From Mycolicibacter sp. MU0083 (lineage in GTDB: Bacteria > Actinomycetota > Actinomycetes > Mycobacteriales > Mycobacteriaceae): 64,000 bases of DNA. Every line of letters begins with the position of its first letter. Positions within the stretch are counted from its first letter, which is position 1. The notes beneath the pieces were generated by a model. The model did no database searches. It had not been told where the DNA came from and worked only from the letters and a program-made list of their open reading frames with translations. Of this stretch, positions 1 through 9,518 are shown in pieces. The position numbers were made by a program, and so were the translations under genes. The DNA lies in NCBI RefSeq assembly GCF_963378075.1, contig NZ_OY726394.1, positions 3,162,001-3,226,000 on the forward strand. The letters run 5' to 3'.

Positions 1-472
1 TGGCATCGGAGAACGGCAGCCATACCGTCAGCGTCCGCGGCGAGTTGTCGTCATCGAGGGTCGCGCTCAGCCGGTCGCGGTGCGGCCCCCAGCCCACCGC
101 GTCGTCGCTGGGGTTGACGTGCCAGACCCAGAAGTCCGGCAGCGCGCGATACCCCGGGCCCAGCACGTGGGAGAGGAACTCCGACAGTGACCGGAAGGCC
201 TGCCACAGCTCGTCGTAGACGAAGGCGAACGCCAACGGGATCCCCCGCTGGAACAGCGTGGACACCGCAGCCCGGATGGGCGCCACGACCGATTCCGGAA
301 GGGCGTCGGGAACCTGGACGTAGCCCTCCCGCTTCAAAACCGCCATCCGGGTGGCGAACTCACCGACCACCGCGGGTGCACAGGTCCCCCCGGCCTCTAT
401 CGACACTCCCGGGCACATCCGAACCCAGAACTCACGGCGCGAAACGTCGTCGACCGACAGCGCAGCGCTCAT
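1..472 (-). CDS. Phytanoyl-CoA dioxygenase-like protein (N-terminal part, runs off window)
   Basis: The reading frame is open from an ATG at 472 down to the window edge, giving 157 codons of the N-terminus; the stop lies outside. Around residues 50-55 it reads EGYVQVPDALP, the usual entry of phytanoyl-CoA dioxygenase-type 2-oxoglutarate/Fe(II) oxygenases. Near residue 135 it has GWGPHRDR, which fits the HxD iron-binding pair of that fold; the distal His would be beyond the edge. Substrate cannot be told. It follows guaA on the same strand with 22 nt between, so cotranscription is possible. The family assignment rests on these two motifs only. Confidence 0.6.
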   Translation of the reverse strand, partial: MSAALSVDDVSRREFWVRMCPGVSIEAGGTCAPAVVGEFATRMAVLKREGYVQVPDALPESVVAPIRAAVSTLFQRGIPLAFAFVYDELWQAFRSLSEFLSHVLGPGYRALPDFWVWHVNPSDDAVGWGPHRDRLSATLDDDNSPRTLTVWLPFSDA

Positions 473-494
473 CGTGACTACTCCAACTCGGTGG

Positions 495-2048
495 CTATTC
501 CCACTCGATAGTGCCGGGCGGTTTGCTGGTGACATCCAACACCACGCGGTTGACGTCGGGCACCTCATTGGTGATCCGAGTCGAGATCCTTTCCAGCACT
601 TCGTAGGGCAGCCGGCTCCAGTCGGCGGTCATGGCGTCCTCACTGGACACCGGCCGCAGCACGATCGGATGCCCGTAGGTGCGGCCGTCGCCCTGCACCC
701 CCACCGAACGGACGTCGGCCAACAGCACCACCGGGCACTGCCAGATCTGATGGTCCAGACCGGCGGCGGTCAGCTCCTCGCGGGCTATCGCGTCGGCCTG
801 CCGCAACGTCGCCAGCCGCTCGCCGGTGACCTCGCCGACGATCCGGATGCCGAGTCCCGGCCCCGGGAACGGTTGCCGGGCAACGATCTCCTCCGGCAGC
901 CCCAACTCGCGCCCGACCGCGCGCACCTCGTCTTTGAACAGCAGCCGCAGCGGCTCGACCAGGCTGAACTTCAAGTCGTCGGGCAGCCCGCCGACGTTGT
1001 GGTGGCTCTTGATGTTCGCGGTGCCGGCACCGCCGCCGGATTCCACCACGTCCGGATACAGCGTGCCCTGCACCAGGAACTCGACGTCGTGGTCCCCCAG
1101 TGTGTCGCGTACCGCGCCCTCGAAGGCCCGGATGAACTGCCGCCCGATGATCTTGCGTTTGCCCTCGGGATCGGTCACCCCGGCCAGCGCGTCGAGGAAG
1201 ACGGCTTCGGCGTCGACGGTGACCAGTTTGGCTCCGGTGGCGGCCACGAAGTCGTTCTGCACCTGCTCGCGCTCCCCGGCGCGCAGCAGCCCGTGGTCGA
1301 CGAACACACACGTCAGCCGGTCACCGATGGCCCGCTGCACCAAGGCCGCGGCCACCGCGGAGTCCACCCCGCCGGACAGCCCGCAGATGGCGTTGCCGTC
1401 GCCGATCTGTTCACGCACCTGCTCGATCAGCGCGTCGGCGATGTTGGCCGGCGTCCAGGACGCGTCGATACCGGCGAACTCGTGCAGGAAGCGGCTGAGC
1501 ACCCGCTGCCCGTAGGGGGTGTGCAGCACCTCGGGGTGGTACTGCACCCCGGCCAGCCCGCGGGCGCGGTGCTCGAACGCGGCCACCGGGGCTCCCGCGG
1601 TAGCGGCCACCACCGTGAACCCGTCCGGGGCGGCGGTGACGGCGTCGCCGTGGCTCATCCACACCGGTTGGGTGCTCGGCAGCCCCGAGTGCAACTCCCC
1701 GCCGGTCACCGTCAGCTCGGTGCGGCCGTACTCACTGGTTCCGGTGCGCTCGACGGTGCCGCCGAGCGCGGCAGCCATGGCCTGGAAGCCGTAGCAGATG
1801 CCGAACACCGGGATGCCGAGGTCGAACAACGCCGGATCGAGCCGCGGGGCGTCCTCGGCGTAGACGCTGGCCGGGCCGCCGGACAGCACGATCGCCCGCG
1901 GGTCGCGCGCGGCGATCTCTTCGACGGTCGCGGTGTGCGGGACGACTTCGGAGAACACCCGGGCCTCCCGGACCCGGCGGGCGATCAGTTGGGCGTACTG
2001 CGCGCCGAAGTCGATGACCAGCACGGGGCGAGACGATGGTGATGACAC
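495..2048 (-). CDS. guaA: GMP synthase (glutamine-hydrolysing) GuaA
   Basis: GuaA converts XMP, ATP and glutamine to GMP in the cytosol, the last step of guanine nucleotide synthesis; guaB2, the preceding step, is also in this window. The N-terminal class I glutamine amidotransferase has its nucleophile Cys near residue 85 (FGICYG) and the His-Glu pair at about 171/173 (YHPE). The ATP pyrophosphatase domain carries the PP-loop LSGGVDS near 224-230, and the C-terminal dimerisation part ends KPPGTIEWE. From the GTG at 2048 it is 517 aa, close to the usual size of about 520. The frame stays open much further upstream, but that extension is antisense to the neighbouring HAD gene and is not homologous. 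GTG 2048 is preferred because a TANNNT hexamer lies 7 nt before it and no ribosome binding site is visible. An ATG at 2096 is the alternative. Confidence 0.95.
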   Translation of the reverse strand: MSSPSSRPVLVIDFGAQYAQLIARRVREARVFSEVVPHTATVEEIAARDPRAIVLSGGPASVYAEDAPRLDPALFDLGIPVFGICYGFQAMAAALGGTVERTGTSEYGRTELTVTGGELHSGLPSTQPVWMSHGDAVTAAPDGFTVVAATAGAPVAAFEHRARGLAGVQYHPEVLHTPYGQRVLSRFLHEFAGIDASWTPANIADALIEQVREQIGDGNAICGLSGGVDSAVAAALVQRAIGDRLTCVFVDHGLLRAGEREQVQNDFVAATGAKLVTVDAEAVFLDALAGVTDPEGKRKIIGRQFIRAFEGAVRDTLGDHDVEFLVQGTLYPDVVESGGGAGTANIKSHHNVGGLPDDLKFSLVEPLRLLFKDEVRAVGRELGLPEEIVARQPFPGPGLGIRIVGEVTGERLATLRQADAIAREELTAAGLDHQIWQCPVVLLADVRSVGVQGDGRTYGHPIVLRPVSSEDAMTADWSRLPYEVLERISTRITNEVPDVNRVVLDVTSKPPGTIEWE

Positions 2049-2055
2049 CGCAGTG

Positions 2056-2061
2056 AGTCTA
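2056..2061 (-). promoter_or_regulatory. Putative -10 element (TAGACT) for leaderless guaA
   Basis: On the minus strand TAGACT matches the mycobacterial -10 form TANNNT. Seven bases separate it from the GTG start of guaA, so transcription would begin at or next to the start codon. No Shine-Dalgarno-like sequence is present. Inference from spacing only. Confidence 0.45.
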
Positions 2062-2159
2062 GTGGCGGCAAAAGTTCGCCGGAGCGACGGCGGCATGGTG
2101 AAGTGGAGCAGGTACGTATCCGAAGCGAGCGCGCCGCACCATCGAAAAGGAGGGGCACC

Positions 2160-2894
2160 GTGCTGGGTCTGCCCGAAACGGTCCGGGCCTGCCTGTTCGA
2201 CCTCGACGGGGTGCTCACCGACACCGCGAGTGTGCACACCCGCGCCTGGCAGGCCATGTTCGACGCCTACCTGTCGGCACACGCCGAACGCACCGGAGAG
2301 CCGTTCGTGCCGTTCGACCCGGTGGGCGATTATCAGCGCTTCGTCGACGGCCGGAAACGCGACGACGGGGTGCGTTCGTTCCTGGCCAGCCGCGGCATCA
2401 CGCTGCCCGACGGCACCGACGACGATCCGCCCGAGGCCGAGACGGTGCACGGCCTGGGCAACCGCAAGAACGTGGCGTTCCAGGCGACCCTGCAGGCCGA
2501 CGGGGTGGAGGTGTTCGACGGATCCCGGCGCTACCTGTCGGCGGTCACCGCGGCGGGCCTGGCCACCGCGGTGGTCTCGGCCAGTGCCAACGCCGGCGAC
2601 GTGCTGGCGCTCACCGGGCTGGACCGGTTCATCGCCGAGCGGGTCGACGGCGTGACGCTGCGTACCGAGGGCATCGCGGGCAAGCCGGCCCCGGATTCGT
2701 TCCTGCGGGCCGCGCAACTGCTCGGCGTCGACCCGGCGGCCTGCGCGGTGTTCGAGGATGCGCTCGCGGGCGTGGCGGCCGGCCGGGCCGGCGGGTTCGG
2801 TGTCGTGGTCGGCATCGACCGGGTGGGCCAGCGGGCCGAATTGCTGAGCCACGGCGCCGACGTCGTCGTCACCGATCTGGAGGAACTGTTGTGA
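2160..2894 (+). CDS. HAD-superfamily hydrolase, beta-phosphoglucomutase-like
   Basis: A 244-aa HAD subfamily IA protein. HAD motif I is FDLDGVLTD near the N-terminus, the DxD nucleophile/acid pair expected of a beta-phosphoglucomutase; motif II lies in VVSASAN, and motifs III/IV in GKPAPDSFL and VFEDALAGV. The family interconverts beta-glucose 1-phosphate and glucose 6-phosphate or hydrolyses sugar phosphates. GTG 2160 is chosen because AAAGGAGG lies at 2146-2153 just upstream; earlier in-frame starts lack this. The stop is 10 nt before the GH65 gene, so the two form an operon in which the phosphorylase would release the glucose 1-phosphate used here. It is the equivalent of M. tuberculosis Rv3400, which also sits beside a GH65 gene. 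Confidence 0.85.
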   Translation: MLGLPETVRACLFDLDGVLTDTASVHTRAWQAMFDAYLSAHAERTGEPFVPFDPVGDYQRFVDGRKRDDGVRSFLASRGITLPDGTDDDPPEAETVHGLGNRKNVAFQATLQADGVEVFDGSRRYLSAVTAAGLATAVVSASANAGDVLALTGLDRFIAERVDGVTLRTEGIAGKPAPDSFLRAAQLLGVDPAACAVFEDALAGVAAGRAGGFGVVVGIDRVGQRAELLSHGADVVVTDLEELL

Positions 2895-2904
2895 GGACCG
2901 ACCG

Positions 2905-5265
2905 ATGATCGCGCAGGACTACTTTCCGATCGAACCATGGCGGATCCGGGAGACGCACCTCGATCTGGATCTGCTCGGGCAGACCGAGTCGCTGTTCGCC
3001 CTGTCCAACGGGCACATCGGCCTGCGCGGCAACCTCGACGAGGGCGAACCGCACGGCCTGCCCGGCACCTACCTGAACTCGTTCTACGAGGTGCGGCCGC
3101 TGCCACACGCCGAGGCGGGCTACGGCTATCCGCAGGCCGGGCAGACCGTGGTCGACGTGACCAACGGCAAGATCATCCGGCTGATGGTCGACGACGAACC
3201 GCTGGACGTCCGCTACGGCACCCTGCTCGACCACGAGCGCACCCTGGACATGCGGGCGGGCACCCTGACCCGGCGCATCCACTGGCGTTCCCCGGCCGGG
3301 AAGCAGATCAAGGTGCAGTCGACCCGGCTGGTGTCACTGGCCTATCGCAGCGTCGCCGCCATCGAATACATCGTCGAGGCCGTCGACGAATTCACCCGGG
3401 TGACGGTGCAATCGGAGTTGGTCGCCAACGAGGACCAGCCGCCGACCTCCGACGACCCCCGGGTCGCGGCGATCCTGGAGAACCCGCTGGAGGCCGTCGA
3501 ACGCGAGAACACCGGTACCGCCGCGGTGCTGGTACACCGCACCCGATCCAGCGAACTGATGATGGCCGCGGCGATGGACCACGAGGTCGAGGTGCCCGGC
3601 CGGGTCCAGGTCAACACCATGACGATTCCCGACGTGGCCGCGACGACCGTGGTCTGCGGCCTGCGGCCGGGGCAGAAACTGCGCATCGTGAAATATCTGG
3701 CCTACGGCTGGTCCAGTGAACGGTCCCGGCCGGCGCTGCGCGACCAGACCATCGCGGCGCTGACCGGTGCGCGTTACAGCGGCTGGCAGGGACTGCTGGA
3801 GTCCCAGCGGAGCTACCTCGACGAGTTCTGGGACGGCGCCGACGTCGAGGTCGACGGCGACCCCGACTGCCAGCAGGCGGTGCGCTTCGCCCTGTTCCAT
3901 CTGCTGCAGGCCAGCGCCCGCGCCGAACGCCGCGCCATCCCCAGCAAGGGGCTGACCGGCACCGGATACGACGGCCATACCTTCTGGGACAGTGAGAGTT
4001 TCATCCTTCCGGTGCTGGTCTACACCGCCCCGTACGCGGTCGCGGACGCGCTGCGGTGGCGGGCGAGCACGTTGGAACTGGCCCGGGGACGCGCCGCCGA
4101 ACTGGGGCTGTCCGGGGCGGCCTTCCCGTGGCGGACGATTCGCGGCCAGGAGTGTTCCGGGTACTGGCCGGCGGGCACCGCCGCCTGGCACATCAACGCC
4201 GATATCGCCGCGGCGTTCGAGCAGTACCGGGTGGTCACCGGGGATGACACGGTGGAGGCCGAGTGTGGGTTGGAGGTGCTGGTCGAGACCGCCCGGCTCT
4301 GGCGTTCGCTGGGGCACCACGACCGGCACGGCGTGTGGCATCTGTCCGGGGTCACCGGACCCGACGAATACACCGCGATTGTGCGGGACAACGTCTTCAC
4401 CAACCTGATGGCCGCGCACAATCTGCGCACCGCCGCCGCCGCGTGCGCCCGTCATCCCGACGCCTCGCACGAATTGGGGGTCACCACCGAGGAGATGGCC
4501 GCCTGGCGGGACGCCGCCGACGCGGCGCACATCCCCTACGACGAGGAACTCGGGGTGCATCCGCAGTGCGAGGGCTTCACCTCGGCCGCGGAGTGGGACT
4601 TCGACGGCCGCAACACCTACCCGTTGCTGCTCAACGAACCCTATGTTCGGCTGTATCCGGCCCAGGTCGTCAAACAGGCCGACCTGCTGCTGGCCATGCA
4701 GTGGCGCAGCCACGCGTTCACCGCCGAGCAGAAGGCCCGCAACGTCGACTACTACGAACGGCGCACGGTGCGGGACTCATCGTTGTCGGCATGCACCCAG
4801 GCGGTGATGTGCGCGGAGGTGGGGCATCTGGAACTGGCCCACGACTACACCTACGAGACCGCGTTCGTCGACCTGCGCGATCTGCACGACAACACCCGGG
4901 ACGGCCTGCATCTGGCGGCACTTGCGGGAACCTGGCTGGCGTTGGTCTCCGGCTTCGGGGGCCTGCGTGACGACACCGGCGTGTTGAGCCTGGATCCCGC
5001 GCTGCCGGAAGGCATTTCACGCCTTCGATTCCGGCTGCGCTGGCGGGGATTCCGGTTGACCGTCGAGGCCGGCCACAGCGCGGTGACCTACACCCTGCGC
5101 GACGGACCCGAGCAGCGGTTGACCATCAACCATGCCGGGGAGGAACTCGAACTGAGCACCGACTCGCCGACCACGCTCCCGGTGCGCCGGCGGGTGGCGC
5201 TGCTACCCCCGCCGCAACAGCCGCCCGGCCGCGCACCGAACCACCGGCATCAGGTGGCGCGTTAA
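2905..5265 (+). CDS. Glycoside hydrolase family 65 protein (disaccharide phosphorylase-like)
   Basis: At 786 aa this has the full length of GH65 enzymes: N-terminal beta-sandwich, linker, (alpha/alpha)6 barrel and short C-terminal sheet. Visible family motifs are the FWDSE-type stretch at about residue 355, GPDEYT near 488 with the probable general-acid Glu, and the [10 protein letters not shown] segment followed by [10 protein letters not shown] that contributes to phosphate binding in phosphorylases. GH65 members cleave maltose, trehalose or kojibiose by phosphorolysis, or hydrolyse acid trehalose; the substrate here cannot be told. The neighbouring beta-phosphoglucomutase-like gene favours phosphorolysis that gives beta-glucose 1-phosphate. 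No signal peptide and no sugar transporter gene nearby, so the substrate is probably intracellular. The stop overlaps the choD stop by 4 bp, a tail-to-tail junction. Confidence 0.85.
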   Translation: MIAQDYFPIEPWRIRETHLDLDLLGQTESLFALSNGHIGLRGNLDEGEPHGLPGTYLNSFYEVRPLPHAEAGYGYPQAGQTVVDVTNGKIIRLMVDDEPLDVRYGTLLDHERTLDMRAGTLTRRIHWRSPAGKQIKVQSTRLVSLAYRSVAAIEYIVEAVDEFTRVTVQSELVANEDQPPTSDDPRVAAILENPLEAVERENTGTAAVLVHRTRSSELMMAAAMDHEVEVPGRVQVNTMTIPDVAATTVVCGLRPGQKLRIVKYLAYGWSSERSRPALRDQTIAALTGARYSGWQGLLESQRSYLDEFWDGADVEVDGDPDCQQAVRFALFHLLQASARAERRAIPSKGLTGTGYDGHTFWDSESFILPVLVYTAPYAVADALRWRASTLELARGRAAELGLSGAAFPWRTIRGQECSGYWPAGTAAWHINADIAAAFEQYRVVTGDDTVEAECGLEVLVETARLWRSLGHHDRHGVWHLSGVTGPDEYTAIVRDNVFTNLMAAHNLRTAAAACARHPDASHELGVTTEEMAAWRDAADAAHIPYDEELGVHPQCEGFTSAAEWDFDGRNTYPLLLNEPYVRLYPAQVVKQADLLLAMQWRSHAFTAEQKARNVDYYERRTVRDSSLSACTQAVMCAEVGHLELAHDYTYETAFVDLRDLHDNTRDGLHLAALAGTWLALVSGFGGLRDDTGVLSLDPALPEGISRLRFRLRWRGFRLTVEAGHSAVTYTLRDGPEQRLTINHAGEELELSTDSPTTLPVRRRVALLPPPQQPPGRAPNHRHQVAR

Positions 5266-6992
5266 GCCCAGCGCAGCGCGCCGACGGCGCGTTCGGGCAC
5301 CGCGGGGTTGCGGGGGGCGATCGGGTCCAGCCGCCGGTAGGGTTCGCCCTGGGCCGGCCGCTGGTCGTCCTCGCCCTTGTTGGGCCACAGCGACGCGGCG
5401 CGCTCGGCTTGAGCGGTGATCGACAACGACGGGTTGACGCCGAGGTTCGCCGAGACCGCCGCGCCGTCCATCACGGCCAGCGTCGGGTAGCCGTACACCC
5501 GCTGGTAGGGGTCGATGACGCCGTGCTGCGGGCTGTCACCGATCGCCGCACCCCCCAGGAAGTGTGCGGTCAGCGGGATGTTGAACAGCTCGCCCCAGGT
5601 GCCACCGGCCACGCCGTCGATCTTGGCGGCGATCCGGCGGGTCACCTCGTTGCCGACCGGAATCCAGCTCGGGTTCGGTTCGCCGTGTCCCTGCTTGCTG
5701 GTGTAGCGGCGGATGCCCAGCCGGCCGCGCTTGGTGAAGGTGGTGATCGAGTTGTCCAGGTGCTGCATGACCAGCGCGATCACGGTGCGCTCGCTCCAGT
5801 GCCGCGGGTTGAGCAACCGCAGGATGTGGGCGGGGTCTTCGCCGGCCTGGTCCAGCAGCTGCCGCCAGCGCGGGGTGTCGGTACCCTGCGGCCCCGACCC
5901 GTCGGTCATCAGGGTCTGCAGCAACCCCATGGCGTTGGAACCCTTGCCGTAGCGCACCGGTTCCACGTGGGTGTCGGGGGTCGGGTGGATCGAGGAGGTG
6001 ATCGCCACACCGTGGGTCAGGTCCAGATCCGGGTTGACGTTCAAAGTCGCTGCGCCCACGATGGATTCGGAGTTGGTGCGGGTCAGCACACCGAGTTGAT
6101 TCGACAGCTTGGCGAGTTTCCCGCTGTCCCGCATCTTGAACAGCAGCCGCTGGGTGTTGTAGGTGCCCGCCGCCAGGATCAGATGCCGCGCGGTGAAGGT
6201 CTTGCGGCGCCGGCGCAGTCCCATCCCGGTGCGCACCGTCTGCACCCGCCAGAGTCCGTCTCCGTCCTGCTCGAACGCCGTCACGGTGGTCATCGGATGC
6301 ACCTGCGCGCCGGCCGATTCCGCCAGGTACAGGTAGTTCTTCACCAGGGTGTTCTTGGCGCCCCAACGACATCCGGTCATGCACTCGCCGCATTCGATGC
6401 AACCGGTGCGCTTGGGCCCGGCACCGCCGAAGAACGGGTCCTCGACCGTCTTACCCGGAGCCTTCTGCCCGTCGGCCCCGTCCGGGCCGAAGAACACCCC
6501 GACCGGGGTGGCCACGAAGGTGTCGCCGACCCCCATGTCGTCGGCGACCTGTTTGACGATGCGGTCGGCGTCGGTGAACGTCGGGTTCTTGACCACTCCG
6601 AGCATCCGCTGCGCCTGGTCGTAGTGCGGCATCAACTCGGCGCGCCAGTCGGTGATGTGCGCCCACTGCTTGTCGGCGAAGAACGGCTCCGGCGGCACGT
6701 AGAGCGTGTTGGCGTAATTCAGCGAGCCGCCACCCACGCCGGCACCGGCGAGCACCATCACGTTGTTGAGCAGGTGGATGCGCTGGATACCGTAGCAACC
6801 CAGCTTCGGCGCCCACAGGAATTCGCGCAGGTGCCAGGAGTTCTTGGCGAAGTCGGCGTCGGAGTAACGCCGCCCCGCTTCCAGCACGCCGACTCGGTAA
6901 CCCTTCTCGGTCAGTCGCAGCGCACTGACGCTGCCACCGAATCCCGAGCCGATGATCAGGACGTCGTAATCGGGCTGGCGTTCGGAGACCAT
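5262..6992 (-). CDS. choD: Cholesterol oxidase-type GMC oxidoreductase ChoD
   Basis: A 576-aa FAD-dependent oxidoreductase of the glucose-methanol-choline type, the length of M. tuberculosis ChoD (about 578 aa). The dinucleotide-binding motif IIGSGFGGS is at residues 12-20 and VLEAGRRYS follows. AGAGVGGGSLNYANTLYVPP is the FAD-binding signature, and the C-terminal part has the GVNPSLSITAQAERAA substrate/FAD region. It also carries a four-cysteine cluster, CIECGECMTGC, near residue 196. The name implies oxidation and isomerisation of cholesterol, but activity of mycobacterial ChoD on cholesterol in vivo is disputed. ATG 6992 has no good ribosome binding site; CATAAT lies 6 nt upstream. It is a single-gene unit, convergent with the GH65 gene. 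Confidence 0.9.
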   Translation of the reverse strand: MVSERQPDYDVLIIGSGFGGSVSALRLTEKGYRVGVLEAGRRYSDADFAKNSWHLREFLWAPKLGCYGIQRIHLLNNVMVLAGAGVGGGSLNYANTLYVPPEPFFADKQWAHITDWRAELMPHYDQAQRMLGVVKNPTFTDADRIVKQVADDMGVGDTFVATPVGVFFGPDGADGQKAPGKTVEDPFFGGAGPKRTGCIECGECMTGCRWGAKNTLVKNYLYLAESAGAQVHPMTTVTAFEQDGDGLWRVQTVRTGMGLRRRRKTFTARHLILAAGTYNTQRLLFKMRDSGKLAKLSNQLGVLTRTNSESIVGAATLNVNPDLDLTHGVAITSSIHPTPDTHVEPVRYGKGSNAMGLLQTLMTDGSGPQGTDTPRWRQLLDQAGEDPAHILRLLNPRHWSERTVIALVMQHLDNSITTFTKRGRLGIRRYTSKQGHGEPNPSWIPVGNEVTRRIAAKIDGVAGGTWGELFNIPLTAHFLGGAAIGDSPQHGVIDPYQRVYGYPTLAVMDGAAVSANLGVNPSLSITAQAERAASLWPNKGEDDQRPAQGEPYRRLDPIAPRNPAVPERAVGALRWA

Positions 6993-7052
6993 CGCACAAT
7001 TATGGCCCTACCCGCACCCAACCGGAACCGCGGGTATCGGGATTCTGCGGCC

Positions 7053-8345
7053 TCAGAGCAGCGCGCTGAGCAGTCCGGCCAGGGATCCCGTCTCGAGCAG
7101 GTCACCGATGTCCTGCACCGGTTCGCCGGGCTGGCTGATCACGATCGAGTTGAACAGGTCCATCCAGGAATCCGGGTCCGCGTCGGTGATGCCCCCACCG
7201 CCGTACATCGACTCGACCACCGCGGCGATCACCGGGTTGTCCATCAACGCCTCCGGGGTGAACATGGTGGGCACGTCGGCGTTGTAGGCCGCCATCCCCT
7301 GCTGCCAGGCGGCGTTGAGCGCGGCCATGACCTCGTTCCAGTTCAGGTCCGGCATCCCGAAGCTGATCGGGGTCGCCACGTTTGCCGGCCCGTCGTTCCA
7401 GCCGTGATCGATGTTGCCGTAGCCGAGGTTGACCAGGATCCGGGTGACCGGTTCGAACAGGTCGTAGAGCGCCTTTCCGAAGAACGGCATCAGCCGCACC
7501 GGTGCCAGCAGCGGCAGGATCTCGGAGCGGATCATGTAGTAGTCCACGTCCGACTCGCCTTCGGTGGGCAGCAGTACGGCGTTGTCGATCTGGTCCTGGG
7601 TCAGCCCGAGGTACAGCGGATGGTTCATCGCCATGCCGGCGATGTCGTTGAGCACCGAGATGAAGTTCAGCGGGTAGCGCGGAAAGTCCGCCCAGCCGTC
7701 GTATTCGAGGGTGTAGACCGCGGCCGAGTACAGGCCGTCCGGGGTGGCCTGGTCCAGGGTGACGTTCGGTCCGGGGATGAACGGATGCGTGCCGAACAGA
7801 TCGAAGGCGGTCAGTAGTCCGCCGTTGGGGTTGGCGGTGTTGCCGACCATCACGAAGCGGACCCAGTCGTGATCGACCCCGGCGTCGTCGAGTTGCTCCA
7901 TGGCATAGGTCGACATCGCCGCGCTCTGCGAGTAGCCGAACACGTAGATCGGGTTGTCCTCGTCGATGCCGCCCTCGCCGATCCGGTCTTGGATCGCCTT
8001 GACCAGGATGTCGGCGCCCTCATGCTCTGAGGCCCCGTAGTTGTTGGCCAGCTGCGGGGTGGTCAGCGACTGCGGGACACCGGTGAACCCGCTGCGGCTC
8101 AGGTACAGCTCGGCGGCGGTATCGGCGAAGAATGGCGAGGGGGTGGAGAACCCGGTGGCACCCATGACGAACGCCTGCGCGACGTCGGGATCTCCGCTCC
8201 AGCCGCTGGTCAGGGAGACGCCCGGGGTCACTGCGGGATCGGGTACCGCGGCCTGCGCGATCGGCTGGCAGGCCAGCCCCGCGGCCACGATTACGGCCAG
8301 CCCCCCGGTGGACGCACGCAGCGCCCGGTCAATCAGCATCGTCAT
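7053..8345 (-). CDS. Secreted PE-PPE domain alpha/beta hydrolase (no PE or PPE domain)
   Basis: A 430-aa protein. It begins with a signal peptide (hydrophobic ALRASTGGLAVIVAAGLAC, ending near QPIAQAA) and then has a PE-PPE hydrolase domain. The alpha/beta-hydrolase nucleophile elbow is FGYSQSAAM, followed by MVGNTANPNGG, a strand-turn typical of this domain. PE-PPE domains act as serine esterases, but this one lacks the N-terminal PE or PPE helices that target ESX secretion, so Sec export is more likely. ATG 8345 has GGGAGG 10 nt upstream; the frame stays open to 8396 but without a better start. It stands alone between choD and a dehydrogenase gene. A second member lies at 22059-23114. Confidence 0.8.
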   Translation of the reverse strand: MTMLIDRALRASTGGLAVIVAAGLACQPIAQAAVPDPAVTPGVSLTSGWSGDPDVAQAFVMGATGFSTPSPFFADTAAELYLSRSGFTGVPQSLTTPQLANNYGASEHEGADILVKAIQDRIGEGGIDEDNPIYVFGYSQSAAMSTYAMEQLDDAGVDHDWVRFVMVGNTANPNGGLLTAFDLFGTHPFIPGPNVTLDQATPDGLYSAAVYTLEYDGWADFPRYPLNFISVLNDIAGMAMNHPLYLGLTQDQIDNAVLLPTEGESDVDYYMIRSEILPLLAPVRLMPFFGKALYDLFEPVTRILVNLGYGNIDHGWNDGPANVATPISFGMPDLNWNEVMAALNAAWQQGMAAYNADVPTMFTPEALMDNPVIAAVVESMYGGGGITDADPDSWMDLFNSIVISQPGEPVQDIGDLLETGSLAGLLSALL

Positions 8346-8480
8346 CTGGCCCCAACCTCCCGAAAGCGTTGCCATGCACAACGAACCGCAGTTCACATCA
8401 TGTAGTGAGTATTTACCACGACGGCCACAAATGTGAGAAGTACGCCGGATAAATAATCCGCGGACGGCGGGATCGGACCG

Positions 8481-9518
8481 TCAGCCCAGGACCGGGGCCG
8501 CCAGCGGCAGGTCCACGCCGGACCGGATTCCGGGGGCCGCCGCACATACCGCCGCCACCAGGTTGACCGCCCGGTTGGCGGTGTAGGCCGGCGACACCTC
8601 CGCCATTCGTTCCAGTGGTACGGGCATCCGGACGGCGACATCCAGCGGCGCGTCACCGTCGACGGCGACATGCCACCCGGTGGGGGCCAGATCCCAGTCC
8701 TGCTCGAGCTCGGTGGTGCAGTACCAGGTCGCCCGGAAGGACATCAGCGTCGCCCCGTCTCGGATCCCGGCGACGACGATGCGCTGCGCGGCCACGGTTC
8801 CAGCGGGCAGGGTGCCCGCGGCAATCTGCACGGTCCGGGCGGCGGTGGCCAGTTCCCCGGTGGCGGTCACCGCGTCCAGCGACAGGCCGACGGTGTCGGC
8901 GACCAATCGCAGCGACGGCCCGAAACTCGATCGCAGGTAGTCGGCCCGGGCCTGTTCGAACTGCGCCGCGGGCCGCCCGAATCCCATGTGCCCGAACAAC
9001 ATCTCCGGGGAATCACGTCGGGACAGGTCGGCGTATTCGTCGATCCTCAAGCCGGTGAGCCGACGCTGGACCGAGGTCAGCACCAGCGGCAACGCCTCGG
9101 AGATGAAACCGGGACTGCTGCCGGTGCTGTGGATCGAGGTGCCGCCGGCCGCGCACGCCTGCTCGATGCGGGCCCGCAGGCCCGCATCCATACCCGCCGG
9201 GTGGTGGAACTGCCCGCAGGTGGTGACGACGTTGACCCCCGCGGCCAGCAGCCGACAGACCTCGTCGACATCCAGGACGGCGGGCATGTAGAGCACGCAG
9301 TCGGCTTCGGCGGCCAGGATCGCCTCGATGCTGCCGGTGGCCACCACCCCGGTGGAGTCCAGCCCACAGAGCTCACCCGCATCGCGACCGACCTTGTCCG
9401 CCCCGTAGACGTAGACCCCGGCCAGCTCGAGCTCGGGGTGCTCGATCACGCCGCGCAACGCATAGCGGCCGATGGTCCCGGTGGCCCACTGCGCCACCCG
9501 ATAGCGGCGGCCCGCCAT
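8481..9518 (-). CDS. Dihydrodipicolinate reductase-like NAD(P)-binding protein
   Basis: A 345-aa protein with an N-terminal Rossmann segment starting YRVAQWATGTIGR, then LAGVYVYGADKVGRDAGEL and VTTCGQFHHPAG. This is the pattern of the large mycobacterial family annotated as dihydrodipicolinate reductase or 2,4-diaminopentanoate dehydrogenase-like. Most members are not lysine-pathway DapB; the substrate is unknown. The ATG overlaps the stop of the upstream molybdopterin oxidoreductase gene (ATGA), so the two are translationally coupled and probably act together. Confidence 0.75.
   Translation of the reverse strand: MAGRRYRVAQWATGTIGRYALRGVIEHPELELAGVYVYGADKVGRDAGELCGLDSTGVVATGSIEAILAAEADCVLYMPAVLDVDEVCRLLAAGVNVVTTCGQFHHPAGMDAGLRARIEQACAAGGTSIHSTGSSPGFISEALPLVLTSVQRRLTGLRIDEYADLSRRDSPEMLFGHMGFGRPAAQFEQARADYLRSSFGPSLRLVADTVGLSLDAVTATGELATAARTVQIAAGTLPAGTVAAQRIVVAGIRDGATLMSFRATWYCTTELEQDWDLAPTGWHVAVDGDAPLDVAVRMPVPLERMAEVSPAYTANRAVNLVAAVCAAAPGIRSGVDLPLAAPVLG

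Noticed and set aside
351..2042. A 563-residue plus-strand frame across guaA
   Set aside because: It is antisense to the well conserved GuaA and rich in His/Arg/Gln, as expected for the complement of GC-rich coding DNA.
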